DNA from: Cladorhizidae sp. MBARI D1340-BT2
Lineage: Eukaryota > Porifera > Demospongiae > Poecilosclerida > Cladorhizidae
DNA: 64,000 nucleotides
Assembly (NCBI GenBank): GCA_028752905.1
Contig: JAQNBH010000048.1
Span: 372,001-436,000 of the forward strand
Reading direction: 5' to 3'
Shown one piece after another: positions 10,559-24,176 of the stretch (position 1 is its first letter; each line of letters begins with the position of its first letter). The notes under the pieces were generated by a model that searched no databases, was not told where the DNA came from, and saw nothing but the letters and a program-made list of their open reading frames with translations. Made by a program: the position numbers and the translations under genes.

Positions 10559-11464
10559 ATCAAGTAAGAGTACAATTCATAACTGCCCTAATTAACAAGA
10601 CCAAAGTCCCAGATTTTGTCAACTGATAGAGAAGGCCCTTATCTGCAACATGTCAACAGATTATCAATAAATGTAGTGGTTTTTCACTGGCAGGCCACCG
10701 CTTTGGCAACTGGAAAACGCCAGGAAAGATCGCAAACCTTACCACTTCAAATCACCATAACTTGCTAATACTTAGAGTACTCAAAATTTTGGCACGTACA
10801 AAAGACAGATAATTAGAAGGGCTATCCGGTGATATAAAAATTATCTTTTTTGGGTAAAGTGTAGAAAAGTTATGAGCTTTACGGCAAAATAACAAGATTT
10901 TTGGGGGGAAAATGAGAAACATATAGACCAAATTAGGGCAAATATCAAGATAGAGAACACACAATGAAACCTATCATTCGAATCATATCAAGTCCATTAC
11001 AGTGAAGTGTGCAGAATATTATGGATGTTTGATATCAACAGAGAGCACAGGGAGAGACCTATCTTAATAGCTATATATCAAGTTTATACAGTGAAGTGTG
11101 GAGAATCTATGAAGCTAACCTGTTTAGCATCAAGATAGAGAACACAGAGAAACCTATCTTGTGATTCTATGTATGCAGAATATACGGATGTTTGGTATCA
11201 AGAGAGAGAACAGAGAGAGGCCTACCTTTAGAGCTATATATCAAGTCTATTCAGTGAAGTGTGGAGAATCTATGAAGCTAACATGTTCAGCTCAAGATAG
11301 AGAACACTGAGAGATACCTATCTTGCAAGTCCATTACAGTGAAGTGTGCAGAATATATGGATGTTTGGTATCAAGAGAGAGCACTTAGAGAGTCCTATCT
11401 TAATAGCTATACATCAAGTCTATTCAGTGAAGTGTGGATAATCTACGAAGCTAACATGTTTAGC
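10559..11464 (+). repeat. Satellite monomer 12 (906 bp)
   Basis: Tract T5G6A4, no TA. Last copy of the left block of the 8,171-bp-offset duplication. Confidence 0.96.
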
Positions 11465-12376
11465 ATCAAGTAAGAGTACAATTCATAACTGCCCTAATTA
11501 ACAAGACCAAAGTCCCAGATTTTGTCAACTGATAGAGAAGGCCCTTATCTGCAACATGTCAACAGATTATCAATAAATGTAGTGGTTTTTCACTGGCAGG
11601 CCACCGCTTTGGCAACTGGAAAACGCCAGGAAAGATCGCAAACCTTACCACTTCAAATCACCATAACTTGCTAATACTTAGAGTACTCAAAATTTTGGCA
11701 CGTACAAAAGACAGATAATTAGAAGGGCTATCCGGTGATATAAAAATTATCTTTTTTGGGTAAAGTGTAGAAAAGTTATGAGCTTTACGGCAAAATAACA
11801 AGATTTTTGGGGGGGAAATGAGAAACATATATATAGACCAAATTAGGGCAAATATCAAGATAGAGAACACACAATGAAACCTATCATTCGAATCATATCA
11901 AGTCCATTACAGTGAAGTGTGCAGAATATTATGGATGTTTGATATCAACAGAGAGCACAGGGAGAGACCTATCTTAATAGCTATATATCAAGTTTATACA
12001 GTGAAGTGTGGAGAATCTATGAAGCTAACCTGTTTAGCATCAAGATAGAGAACACATAGAGAAACCTATCTTGTGATTCTATGTATGCAGAATATACGGA
12101 TGTTTGGTATCAAGAGAGAGAACAGAGAGAGGCCTACCTTTAGAGCTATATATCAAGTCTATTCAGTGAAGTGTGGAGAATCTATGAAGCTAACATGTTC
12201 AGCTCAAGATAGAGAACACTGAGAGATACCTATCTTGCAAGTCCATTACAGTGAAGTGTGCAGAATATATGGATGTTTGGTATCAAGAGAGAGCACTTAG
12301 AGAGTCCTATCTTAATAGCTATACATCAAGTCTATTCAGTGAAGTGTGGATAATCTACGAAGCTAACATGTTTAGC
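11465..12376 (+). repeat. Satellite monomer 13 (912 bp)
   Basis: TATA, TA. With monomer 14 it repeats the pair 11-12 at an offset of 1,818 bp. Confidence 0.96.
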
Positions 12377-13282
12377 ATCAAGTAAGAGTACAATTCATAA
12401 CTGCCCTAATTAACAAGACCAAAGTCCCAGATTTTGTCAACTGATAGAGAAGGCCCTTATCTGCAACATGTCAACAGATTATCAATAAATGTAGTGGTTT
12501 TTCACTGGCAGGCCACCGCTTTGGCAACTGGAAAACGCCAGGAAAGATCGCAAACCTTACCACTTCAAATCACCATAACTTGCTAATACTTAGAGTACTC
12601 AAAATTTTGGCACGTACAAAAGACAGATAATTAGAAGGGCTATCCGGTGATATAAAAATTATCTTTTTTGGGTAAAGTGTAGAAAAGTTATGAGCTTTAC
12701 GGCAAAATAACAAGATTTTTGGGGGGAAAATGAGAAACATATAGACCAAATTAGGGCAAATATCAAGATAGAGAACACACAATGAAACCTATCATTCGAA
12801 TCATATCAAGTCCATTACAGTGAAGTGTGCAGAATATTATGGATGTTTGATATCAACAGAGAGCACAGGGAGAGACCTATCTTAATAGCTATATATCAAG
12901 TTTATACAGTGAAGTGTGGAGAATCTATGAAGCTAACCTGTTTAGCATCAAGATAGAGAACACAGAGAAACCTATCTTGTGATTCTATGTATGCAGAATA
13001 TACGGATGTTTGGTATCAAGAGAGAGAACAGAGAGAGGCCTACCTTTAGAGCTATATATCAAGTCTATTCAGTGAAGTGTGGAGAATCTATGAAGCTAAC
13101 ATGTTCAGCTCAAGATAGAGAACACTGAGAGATACCTATCTTGCAAGTCCATTACAGTGAAGTGTGCAGAATATATGGATGTTTGGTATCAAGAGAGAGC
13201 ACTTAGAGAGTCCTATCTTAATAGCTATACATCAAGTCTATTCAGTGAAGTGTGGATAATCTACGAAGCTAACATGTTTAGC
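12377..13282 (+). repeat. Satellite monomer 14 (906 bp)
   Basis: Tract T5G6A4, no TA; second member of the local pair duplication. Confidence 0.96.
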
Positions 13283-14190
13283 ATCAAGTAAGAGTACAAT
13301 TCATAACTGCCCTAATTAACAAGACCAAAGTCCCAGATTTTGTCAACTGATAGAGAAGGCCCTTATCTGCAACATGTCAACAGATTATCAATAAATGTAG
13401 TGGTTTTTCACTGGCAGGCCACCGCTTTGGCAACTGGAAAACGCCAGGAAAGATCGCAAACCTTACCACTTCAAATCACCATAACTTGCTAATACTTAGA
13501 GTACTCAAAATTTTGGCACGTACAAAAGACAGATAATTAGAAGGGCTATCCGGTGATATAAAAATTATCTTTTTTGGGTAAAGTGTAGAAAAGTTATGAG
13601 CTTTACGGCAAAATAACAAGATTTTTGGGGGGGAAATGAGAAACATATAGACCAAATTAGGGCAAATATCAAGATAGAGAACACACAATGAAACCTATCA
13701 TTCGAATCATATCAAGTCCATTACAGTGAAGTGTGCAGAATATTATGGATGTTTGATATCAACAGAGAGCACAGGGAGAGACCTATCTTAATAGCTATAT
13801 ATCAAGTTTATACAGTGAAGTGTGGAGAATCTATGAAGCTAACCTGTTTAGCATCAAGATAGAGAACACATAGAGAAACCTATCTTGTGATTCTATGTAT
13901 GCAGAATATACGGATGTTTGGTATCAAGAGAGAGAACAGAGAGAGGCCTACCTTTAGAGCTATATATCAAGTCTATTCAGTGAAGTGTGGAGAATCTATG
14001 AAGCTAACATGTTCAGCTCAAGATAGAGAACACTGAGAGATACCTATCTTGCAAGTCCATTACAGTGAAGTGTGCAGAATATATGGATGTTTGGTATCAA
14101 GAGAGAGCACTTAGAGAGTCCTATCTTAATAGCTATACATCAAGTCTATTCAGTGAAGTGTGGATAATCTACGAAGCTAACATGTTTAGC
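13283..14190 (+). repeat. Satellite monomer 15 (908 bp)
   Basis: Default tract, unconverted, TA. Corresponds in position to monomer 6 but differs by TA. Confidence 0.96.
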
Positions 14191-15095
14191 ATCAAGTAAG
14201 AGTACAATTCATAACTGCCCTAATTAACAAGACCAAAGTCCCAGATTTTGTCAACTGATAGAGAAGGCCCTTATCTGCAACATGTCAACAGATTATCAAT
14301 AAATGTAGTGGTTTTTCACTGGCAGGCCACCGCTTTGGCAACTGGAAAACGCCAGGAAAGATCGCAAACCTTACCACTTCAAATCACCATAACTTGCTAA
14401 TACTTAGAGTACTCAAAATTTTGGCACGTACAAAAGACAGATAATTAGAAGGGCTATCCGGTGATATAAAAATTATCTTTTTTGGGTAAAGTGTTGAATA
14501 GTTATGAGCTTTACGGCAAAATAACAAGATTTTTGGGGGGGAAATGAGAAACATATAGACCAAATTAGGGCAAATATCAAGATAGAGAACACACAATGAA
14601 ACCTATCATTCGAATCATATCAAGTCCATTACAGTGAAGTGTGCAGAATATATGGATGTTTGGTATCAAGAGAGAGCACTTAGAGAGTCCTATCTTAATA
14701 GCTATACATCAAGTCTATTCAGTGAAGTGTGGAGAATCTATGAAGCTAACCTGTTTAGCATCAAGATAGAGAACACAGAGAAACCTATCTTGTGATTCTA
14801 TGTATGCAGAATATACGGATGTTTGGTATCAAGAGAGAGAACAGAGAGAGGCCTACCTTTAGAGCTATATATCAAGTCTATTCAGTGAAGTGTGGAGAAT
14901 CTATGAAGCTAACATGTTCAGCTCAAGATAGAGAACACTGAGAGATACCTATCTTGCAAGTCCATTACAGTGAAGTGTGCAGAATATATGGATGTTTGGT
15001 ATCAAGAGAGAGCACTTAGAGAGTCCTATCTTAATAGCTATACATCAAGTCTATTCAGTGAAGTGTGGATAATCTACGAAGCTAACATGTTTAGC
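14191..15095 (+). repeat. Satellite monomer 16 (905 bp)
   Basis: TTGAATAG, converted, no TA; counterpart of monomer 7 and the only other 905-bp copy. Confidence 0.96.
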
Positions 15096-16002
15096 ATCAA
15101 GTAAGAGTACAATTCATAACTGCCCTAATTAACAAGACCAAAGTCCCAGATTTTGTCAACTGATAGAGAAGGCCCTTATCTGCAACATGTCAACAGATTA
15201 TCAATAAATGTAGTGGTTTTTCACTGGCAGGCCACCGCTTTGGCAACTGGAAAACGCCAGGAAAGATCGCAAACCTTACCACTTCAAATCACCATAACTT
15301 GCTAATACTTAGAGTACTCAAAATTTTGGCACGTACAAAAGACAGATAATTAGAAGGGCTATCCGGTGATATAAAAATTATCTTTTTTGGGTAAAGTGAT
15401 GAATAGTTATGAGCTTTACGGCAAAATAACAAGATTTTTGGGGGGGAAATGAGAAACATATAGACCAAATTAGGGCAAATATCAAGATAGAGAACACACA
15501 ATGAAACCTATCATTCGAATCATATCAAGTCCATTACAGTGAAGTGTGCAGAATATATGGATGTTTGGTATCAAGAGAGAGCACTTAGAGAGTCCTATCT
15601 TAATAGCTATACATCAAGTCTATTCAGTGAAGTGTGGAGAATCTATGAAGCTAACCTGTTTAGCATCAAGATAGAGAACACATAGAGAAACCTATCTTGT
15701 GATTCTATGTATGCAGAATATACGGATGTTTGGTATCAAGAGAGAGAACAGGGAGAGGCCTACCTTTAGAGCTATATATCAAGTCTATTCAGTGAAGTGT
15801 GGAGAATCTATGAAGCTAACATGTTTAGCTCAAGATAGAGAACACTGAGAGATACCTATCTTGCAAGTCCATTACAGTGAAGTGTGCAGAATATATGGAT
15901 GTTTGGTATCAAGAGAGAGCACTTAGAGAGTCCTATCTTAATAGCTATACATCAAGTCTATTCAGTGAAGTGTGGATAATCTACGAAGCTAACATGTTTA
16001 GC
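15096..16002 (+). repeat. Satellite monomer 17 (907 bp)
   Basis: ATGAATAG, converted, TA, AACAGGGAGAGG; counterpart of monomer 8. Confidence 0.96.
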
Positions 16003-16910
16003 ATCAAGTAAGAGTACAATTCATAACTGCCCTAATTAACAAGACCAAAGTCCCAGATTTTGTCAACTGATAGAGAAGGCCCTTATCTGCAACATGTCAA
16101 CAGATTATCAATAAATGTAGTGGTTTTTCACTGGCAGGCCACCGCTTTGGCAACTGGAAAACGCCAGGAAAGATCGCAAACCTTACCACTTCAAATCACC
16201 ATAACTTGCTAATACTTAGAGTACTCAAAATTTTGGCACGTACAAAAGACAGATAATTAGAAGGGCTATCCGGTGATATAAAAATTATCTTTTTTGGGTA
16301 AAGTGTAGAAAAGTTATGAGCTTTACGGCAAAATAACAAGATTTTTGGGGGGGAAATGAGAAACATATAGACCAAATTAGGGCAAATATCAAGATAGAGA
16401 ACACACAATGAAACCTATCATTCGAATCATATCAAGTCCATTACAGTGAAGTGTGCAGAATATTATGGATGTTTGATATCAACAGAGAGCACAGGGAGAG
16501 ACCTATCTTAATAGCTATATATCAAGTTTATACAGTGAAGTGTGGAGAATCTATGAAGCTAACCTGTTTAGCATCAAGATAGAGAACACATAGAGAAACC
16601 TATCTTGTGATTCTATGTATGCAGAATATACGGATGTTTGGTATCAAGAGAGAGAACAGAGAGAGGCCTACCTTTAGAGCTATATATCAAGTCTATTCAG
16701 TGAAGTGTGGAGAATCTATGAAGCTAACATGTTCAGCTCAAGATAGAGAACACTGAGAGATACCTATCTTGCAAGTCCATTACAGTGAAGTGTGCAGAAT
16801 ATATGGATGTTTGGTATCAAGAGAGAGCACTTAGAGAGTCCTATCTTAATAGCTATACATCAAGTCTATTCAGTGAAGTGTGGATAATCTACGAAGCTAA
16901 CATGTTTAGC
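16003..16910 (+). repeat. Satellite monomer 18 (908 bp)
   Basis: Default tract, unconverted, TA. Confidence 0.96.
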
Positions 16911-17817
16911 ATCAAGTAAGAGTACAATTCATAACTGCCCTAATTAACAAGACCAAAGTCCCAGATTTTGTCAACTGATAGAGAAGGCCCTTATCTGCAA
17001 CATGTCAACAGATTATCAATAAATGTAGTGGTTTTTCACTGGCAGGCCACCGCTTTGGCAACTGGAAAACGCCAGGAAAGATCGCAAACCTTACCACTTC
17101 AAATCACCATAACTTGCTAATACTTAGAGTACTCAAAATTTTGGCACGTACAAAAGACAGATAATTAGAAGGGCTATCCGGTGATATAAAAATTATCTTT
17201 TTTGGGTAAAGTGTTGAATAGTTATGAGCTTTACGGCAAAATAACAAGATTTTTGGGGGGGAAATGAGAAACATATAGACCAAATTAGGGCAAATATCAA
17301 GATAGAGAACACACAATGAAACCTATCATTCGAATCATATCAAGTCCATTACAGTGAAGTGTGCAGAATATATGGATGTTTGGTATCAAGAGAGAGCACT
17401 TAGAGAGTCCTATCTTAATAGCTATACATGAAGTCTATTCAGTGAAGTGTGGAGAATCTATGAAGCTAACCTGTTTAGCATCAAGATAGAGAACACATAG
17501 AGAAACCTATCTTGTGATTCTATGTATGCAGAATATACGGATGTTTGGTATCAAGAGAGAGAACAGAGAGAGGCCTACCTTTAGAGCTATATATCAAGTC
17601 TATTCAGTGAAGTGTGGAGAATCTATGAAGCTAACATGTTTAGCTCAAGATAGAGAACACTGAGAGATACCTATCTTGCAAGTCCATTACAGTGAAGTGT
17701 GCAGAATATATGGATGTTTGGTATCAAGAGAGAGCACTTAGAGAGTCCTATCTTAATAGCTATACATCAAGTCTATTCAGTGAAGTGTGGATAATCTACG
17801 AAGCTAACATGTTTAGC
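16911..17817 (+). repeat. Satellite monomer 19 (907 bp)
   Basis: TTGAATAG, converted, TA, with the private G at 17430 shared with monomer 10. First member of the four-monomer repeat. Confidence 0.96.
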
Positions 17818-18729
17818 ATCAAGTAAGAGTACAATTCATAACTGCCCTAATTAACAAGACCAAAGTCCCAGATTTTGTCAACTGATAGAGAAGGCCCTTA
17901 TCTGCAACATGTCAACAGATTATCAATAAATGTAGTGGTTTTTCACTGGCAGGCCACCGCTTTGGCAACTGGAAAACGCCAGGAAAGATCGCAAACCTTA
18001 CCACTTCAAATCACCATAACTTGCTAATACTTAGAGTACTCAAAATTTTGGCACGTACAAAAGACAGATAATTAGAAGGGCTATCCGGTGATATAAAAAT
18101 TATCTTTTTTGGGTAAAGTGTAGAAAAGTTATGAGCTTTACGGCAAAATAACAAGATTTTTGGGGGGGAAATGAGAAACATATATATAGACCAAATTAGG
18201 GCAAATATCAAGATAGAGAACACACAATGAAACCTATCATTCGAATCATATCAAGTCCATTACAGTGAAGTGTGCAGAATATTATGGATGTTTGATATCA
18301 ACAGAGAGCACAGGGAGAGACCTATCTTAATAGCTATATATCAAGTTTATACAGTGAAGTGTGGAGAATCTATGAAGCTAACCTGTTTAGCATCAAGATA
18401 GAGAACACATAGAGAAACCTATCTTGTGATTCTATGTATGCAGAATATACGGATGTTTGGTATCAAGAGAGAGAACAGAGAGAGGCCTACCTTTAGAGCT
18501 ATATATCAAGTCTATTCAGTGAAGTGTGGAGAATCTATGAAGCTAACATGTTCAGCTCAAGATAGAGAACACTGAGAGATACCTATCTTGCAAGTCCATT
18601 ACAGTGAAGTGTGCAGAATATATGGATGTTTGGTATCAAGAGAGAGCACTTAGAGAGTCCTATCTTAATAGCTATACATCAAGTCTATTCAGTGAAGTGT
18701 GGATAATCTACGAAGCTAACATGTTTAGC
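17818..18729 (+). repeat. Satellite monomer 20 (912 bp)
   Basis: TATA, default tract, TA. Second member of the four-monomer repeat. Confidence 0.96.
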
Positions 18730-19635
18730 ATCAAGTAAGAGTACAATTCATAACTGCCCTAATTAACAAGACCAAAGTCCCAGATTTTGTCAACTGATAG
18801 AGAAGGCCCTTATCTGCAACATGTCAACAGATTATCAATAAATGTAGTGGTTTTTCACTGGCAGGCCACCGCTTTGGCAACTGGAAAACGCCAGGAAAGA
18901 TCGCAAACCTTACCACTTCAAATCACCATAACTTGCTAATACTTAGAGTACTCAAAATTTTGGCACGTACAAAAGACAGATAATTAGAAGGGCTATCCGG
19001 TGATATAAAAATTATCTTTTTTGGGTAAAGTGTAGAAAAGTTATGAGCTTTACGGCAAAATAACAAGATTTTTGGGGGGAAAATGAGAAACATATAGACC
19101 AAATTAGGGCAAATATCAAGATAGAGAACACACAATGAAACCTATCATTCGAATCATATCAAGTCCATTACAGTGAAGTGTGCAGAATATTATGGATGTT
19201 TGATATCAACAGAGAGCACAGGGAGAGACCTATCTTAATAGCTATATATCAAGTTTATACAGTGAAGTGTGGAGAATCTATGAAGCTAACCTGTTTAGCA
19301 TCAAGATAGAGAACACAGAGAAACCTATCTTGTGATTCTATGTATGCAGAATATACGGATGTTTGGTATCAAGAGAGAGAACAGAGAGAGGCCTACCTTT
19401 AGAGCTATATATCAAGTCTATTCAGTGAAGTGTGGAGAATCTATGAAGCTAACATGTTCAGCTCAAGATAGAGAACACTGAGAGATACCTATCTTGCAAG
19501 TCCATTACAGTGAAGTGTGCAGAATATATGGATGTTTGGTATCAAGAGAGAGCACTTAGAGAGTCCTATCTTAATAGCTATACATCAAGTCTATTCAGTG
19601 AAGTGTGGATAATCTACGAAGCTAACATGTTTAGC
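18730..19635 (+). repeat. Satellite monomer 21 (906 bp)
   Basis: Tract T5G6A4, no TA. Third member of the four-monomer repeat. Confidence 0.96.
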
Positions 19636-20543
19636 ATCAAGTAAGAGTACAATTCATAACTGCCCTAATTAACAAGACCAAAGTCCCAGATTTTGTCAAC
19701 TGATAGAGAAGGCCCTTATCTGCAACATGTCAACAGATTATCAATAAATGTAGTGGTTTTTCACTGGCAGGCCACCGCTTTGGCAACTGGAAAACGCCAG
19801 GAAAGATCGCAAACCTTACCACTTCAAATCACCATAACTTGCTAATACTTAGAGTACTCAAAATTTTGGCACGTACAAAAGACAGATAATTAGAAGGGCT
19901 ATCCGGTGATATAAAAATTATCTTTTTTGGGTAAAGTGTAGAAAAGTTATGAGCTTTACGGCAAAATAACAAGATTTTTGGGGGGGAAATGAGAAACATA
20001 TAGACCAAATTAGGGCAAATATCAAGATAGAGAACACACAATGAAACCTATCATTCGAATCATATCAAGTCCATTACAGTGAAGTGTGCAGAATATTATG
20101 GATGTTTGATATCAACAGAGAGCACAGGGAGAGACCTATCTTAATAGCTATATATCAAGTTTATACAGTGAAGTGTGGAGAATCTATGAAGCTAACCTGT
20201 TTAGCATCAAGATAGAGAACACATAGAGAAACCTATCTTGTGATTCTATGTATGCAGAATATACGGATGTTTGGTATCAAGAGAGAGAACAGAGAGAGGC
20301 CTACCTTTAGAGCTATATATCAAGTCTATTCAGTGAAGTGTGGAGAATCTATGAAGCTAACATGTTCAGCTCAAGATAGAGAACACTGAGAGATACCTAT
20401 CTTGCAAGTCCATTACAGTGAAGTGTGCAGAATATATGGATGTTTGGTATCAAGAGAGAGCACTTAGAGAGTCCTATCTTAATAGCTATACATCAAGTCT
20501 ATTCAGTGAAGTGTGGATAATCTACGAAGCTAACATGTTTAGC
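19636..20543 (+). repeat. Satellite monomer 22 (908 bp)
   Basis: Default tract, TA. Fourth member of the four-monomer repeat. Confidence 0.96.
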
Positions 20544-21450
20544 ATCAAGTAAGAGTACAATTCATAACTGCCCTAATTAACAAGACCAAAGTCCCAGATT
20601 TTGTCAACTGATAGAGAAGGCCCTTATCTGCAACATGTCAACAGATTATCAATAAATGTAGTGGTTTTTCACTGGCAGGCCACCGCTTTGGCAACTGGAA
20701 AACGCCAGGAAAGATCGCAAACCTTACCACTTCAAATCACCATAACTTGCTAATACTTAGAGTACTCAAAATTTTGGCACGTACAAAAGACAGATAATTA
20801 GAAGGGCTATCCGGTGATATAAAAATTATCTTTTTTGGGTAAAGTGTTGAATAGTTATGAGCTTTACGGCAAAATAACAAGATTTTTGGGGGGGAAATGA
20901 GAAACATATAGACCAAATTAGGGCAAATATCAAGATAGAGAACACACAATGAAACCTATCATTCGAATCATATCAAGTCCATTACAGTGAAGTGTGCAGA
21001 ATATATGGATGTTTGGTATCAAGAGAGAGCACTTAGAGAGTCCTATCTTAATAGCTATACATCAAGTCTATTCAGTGAAGTGTGGAGAATCTATGAAGCT
21101 AACCTGTTTAGCATCAAGATAGAGAACACATAGAGAAACCTATCTTGTGATTCTATGTATGCAGAATATACGGATGTTTGGTATCAAGAGAGAGAACAGA
21201 GAGAGGCCTACCTTTAGAGCTATATATCAAGTCTATTCAGTGAAGTGTGGAGAATCTATGAAGCTAACATGTTTAGCTCAAGATAGAGAACACTGAGAGA
21301 TACCTATCTTGCAAGTCCATTACAGTGAAGTGTGCAGAATATATGGATGTTTGGTATCAAGAGAGAGCACTTAGAGAGTCCTATCTTAATAGCTATACAT
21401 CAAGTCTATTCAGTGAAGTGTGGATAATCTACGAAGCTAACATGTTTAGC
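20544..21450 (+). repeat. Satellite monomer 23 (907 bp)
   Basis: TTGAATAG, converted, TA. Tetramer position 1, without the private G of monomer 19. Confidence 0.96.
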
Positions 21451-22362
21451 ATCAAGTAAGAGTACAATTCATAACTGCCCTAATTAACAAGACCAAAGTC
21501 CCAGATTTTGTCAACTGATAGAGAAGGCCCTTATCTGCAACATGTCAACAGATTATCAATAAATGTAGTGGTTTTTCACTGGCAGGCCACCGCTTTGGCA
21601 ACTGGAAAACGCCAGGAAAGATCGCAAACCTTACCACTTCAAATCACCATAACTTGCTAATACTTAGAGTACTCAAAATTTTGGCACGTACAAAAGACAG
21701 ATAATTAGAAGGGCTATCCGGTGATATAAAAATTATCTTTTTTGGGTAAAGTGTAGAAAAGTTATGAGCTTTACGGCAAAATAACAAGATTTTTGGGGGG
21801 GAAATGAGAAACATATATATAGACCAAATTAGGGCAAATATCAAGATAGAGAACACACAATGAAACCTATCATTCGAATCATATCAAGTCCATTACAGTG
21901 AAGTGTGCAGAATATTATGGATGTTTGATATCAACAGAGAGCACAGGGAGAGACCTATCTTAATAGCTATATATCAAGTTTATACAGTGAAGTGTGGAGA
22001 ATCTATGAAGCTAACCTGTTTAGCATCAAGATAGAGAACACATAGAGAAACCTATCTTGTGATTCTATGTATGCAGAATATACGGATGTTTGGTATCAAG
22101 AGAGAGAACAGAGAGAGGCCTACCTTTAGAGCTATATATCAAGTCTATTCAGTGAAGTGTGGAGAATCTATGAAGCTAACATGTTCAGCTCAAGATAGAG
22201 AACACTGAGAGATACCTATCTTGCAAGTCCATTACAGTGAAGTGTGCAGAATATATGGATGTTTGGTATCAAGAGAGAGCACTTAGAGAGTCCTATCTTA
22301 ATAGCTATACATCAAGTCTATTCAGTGAAGTGTGGATAATCTACGAAGCTAACATGTTTAGC
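21451..22362 (+). repeat. Satellite monomer 24 (912 bp)
   Basis: TATA, TA. Tetramer position 2. Confidence 0.96.
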
Positions 22363-23268
22363 ATCAAGTAAGAGTACAATTCATAACTGCCCTAATTAAC
22401 AAGACCAAAGTCCCAGATTTTGTCAACTGATAGAGAAGGCCCTTATCTGCAACATGTCAACAGATTATCAATAAATGTAGTGGTTTTTCACTGGCAGGCC
22501 ACCGCTTTGGCAACTGGAAAACGCCAGGAAAGATCGCAAACCTTACCACTTCAAATCACCATAACTTGCTAATACTTAGAGTACTCAAAATTTTGGCACG
22601 TACAAAAGACAGATAATTAGAAGGGCTATCCGGTGATATAAAAATTATCTTTTTTGGGTAAAGTGTAGAAAAGTTATGAGCTTTACGGCAAAATAACAAG
22701 ATTTTTGGGGGGAAAATGAGAAACATATAGACCAAATTAGGGCAAATATCAAGATAGAGAACACACAATGAAACCTATCATTCGAATCATATCAAGTCCA
22801 TTACAGTGAAGTGTGCAGAATATTATGGATGTTTGATATCAACAGAGAGCACAGGGAGAGACCTATCTTAATAGCTATATATCAAGTTTATACAGTGAAG
22901 TGTGGAGAATCTATGAAGCTAACCTGTTTAGCATCAAGATAGAGAACACAGAGAAACCTATCTTGTGATTCTATGTATGCAGAATATACGGATGTTTGGT
23001 ATCAAGAGAGAGAACAGAGAGAGGCCTACCTTTAGAGCTATATATCAAGTCTATTCAGTGAAGTGTGGAGAATCTATGAAGCTAACATGTTCAGCTCAAG
23101 ATAGAGAACACTGAGAGATACCTATCTTGCAAGTCCATTACAGTGAAGTGTGCAGAATATATGGATGTTTGGTATCAAGAGAGAGCACTTAGAGAGTCCT
23201 ATCTTAATAGCTATACATCAAGTCTATTCAGTGAAGTGTGGATAATCTACGAAGCTAACATGTTTAGC
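22363..23268 (+). repeat. Satellite monomer 25 (906 bp)
   Basis: Tract T5G6A4, no TA. Tetramer position 3. Confidence 0.96.
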
Positions 23269-24176
23269 ATCAAGTAAGAGTACAATTCATAACTGCCCTA
23301 ATTAACAAGACCAAAGTCCCAGATTTTGTCAACTGATAGAGAAGGCCCTTATCTGCAACATGTCAACAGATTATCAATAAATGTAGTGGTTTTTCACTGG
23401 CAGGCCACCGCTTTGGCAACTGGAAAACGCCAGGAAAGATCGCAAACCTTACCACTTCAAATCACCATAACTTGCTAATACTTAGAGTACTCAAAATTTT
23501 GGCACGTACAAAAGACAGATAATTAGAAGGGCTATCCAGTGATATAAAAATTATCTTTTTTGGGTAAAGTGTAGAAAAGTTATGAGCTTTACGGCAAAAT
23601 AACAAGATTTTTGGGGGGGAAATGAGAAACATATAGACCAAATTAGGGCAAATATCAAGATAGAGAACACACAATGAAACCTATCATTCGAATCATATCA
23701 AGTCCATTACAGTGAAGTGTGCAGAATATTATGGATGTTTGATATCAACAGAGAGCACAGGGAGAGACCTATCTTAATAGCTATATATCAAGTTTATACA
23801 GTGAAGTGTGGAGAATCTATGAAGCTAACCTGTTTAGCATCAAGATAGAGAACACATAGAGAAACCTATCTTGTGATTCTATGTATGCAGAATATACGGA
23901 TGTTTGGTATCAAGAGAGAGAACAGAGAGAGGCCTACCTTTAGAGCTATATATCAAGTCTATTCAGTGAAGTGTGGAGAATCTATGAAGCTAACATGTTC
24001 AGCTCAAGATAGAGAACACTGAGAGATACCTATCTTGCAAGTCCATTACAGTGAAGTGTGCAGAATATATGGATGTTTGGTATCAAGAGAGAGCACTTAG
24101 AGAGTCCTATCTTAATAGCTATACATCAAGTCTATTCAGTGAAGTGTGGATAATCTACGAAGCTAACATGTTTAGC
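23269..24176 (+). repeat. Satellite monomer 26 (908 bp)
   Basis: Default tract, TA. Private CCGG-to-CCAG change at 23538, shared only with monomer 30. Tetramer position 4. Confidence 0.96.

Larger units (their letters stand above)
6020..11464 (+). repeat. Higher-order duplication D1, left copy (monomers 7-12)
   Basis: Six consecutive monomers of 905, 907, 908, 907, 912 and 906 bp, repeated in the same order at 14191-19635, offset 8,171 bp (nine monomers). Shared markers include the order TTGAATAG, ATGAATAG, TAGAAAAG, TTGAATAG, TATA, T5G6A4 and the private G at 9259/17430. Real limits lie between about 5.7 and 6.3 kb on the left and about 11.8 kb on the right, where TATA differs. Confidence 0.9.
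14191..19635 (+). repeat. Higher-order duplication D1, right copy (monomers 16-21)
   Basis: Second copy of the six-monomer block. Monomers 13-15 separate it from the left copy, and 13-14 are themselves a repeat of the pair 11-12. Confidence 0.9.
16911..20543 (+). repeat. Four-monomer higher-order repeat, copy 1 (19-22)
   Basis: Order: converted with TTGAATAG, TATA, T5G6A4 without TA, default with TA. Total 3,633 bp. The first three monomers also belong to D1. Confidence 0.88.
20544..24176 (+). repeat. Four-monomer higher-order repeat, copy 2 (23-26)
   Basis: Identical order and identical length (907+912+906+908) to copy 1. Confidence 0.88.
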
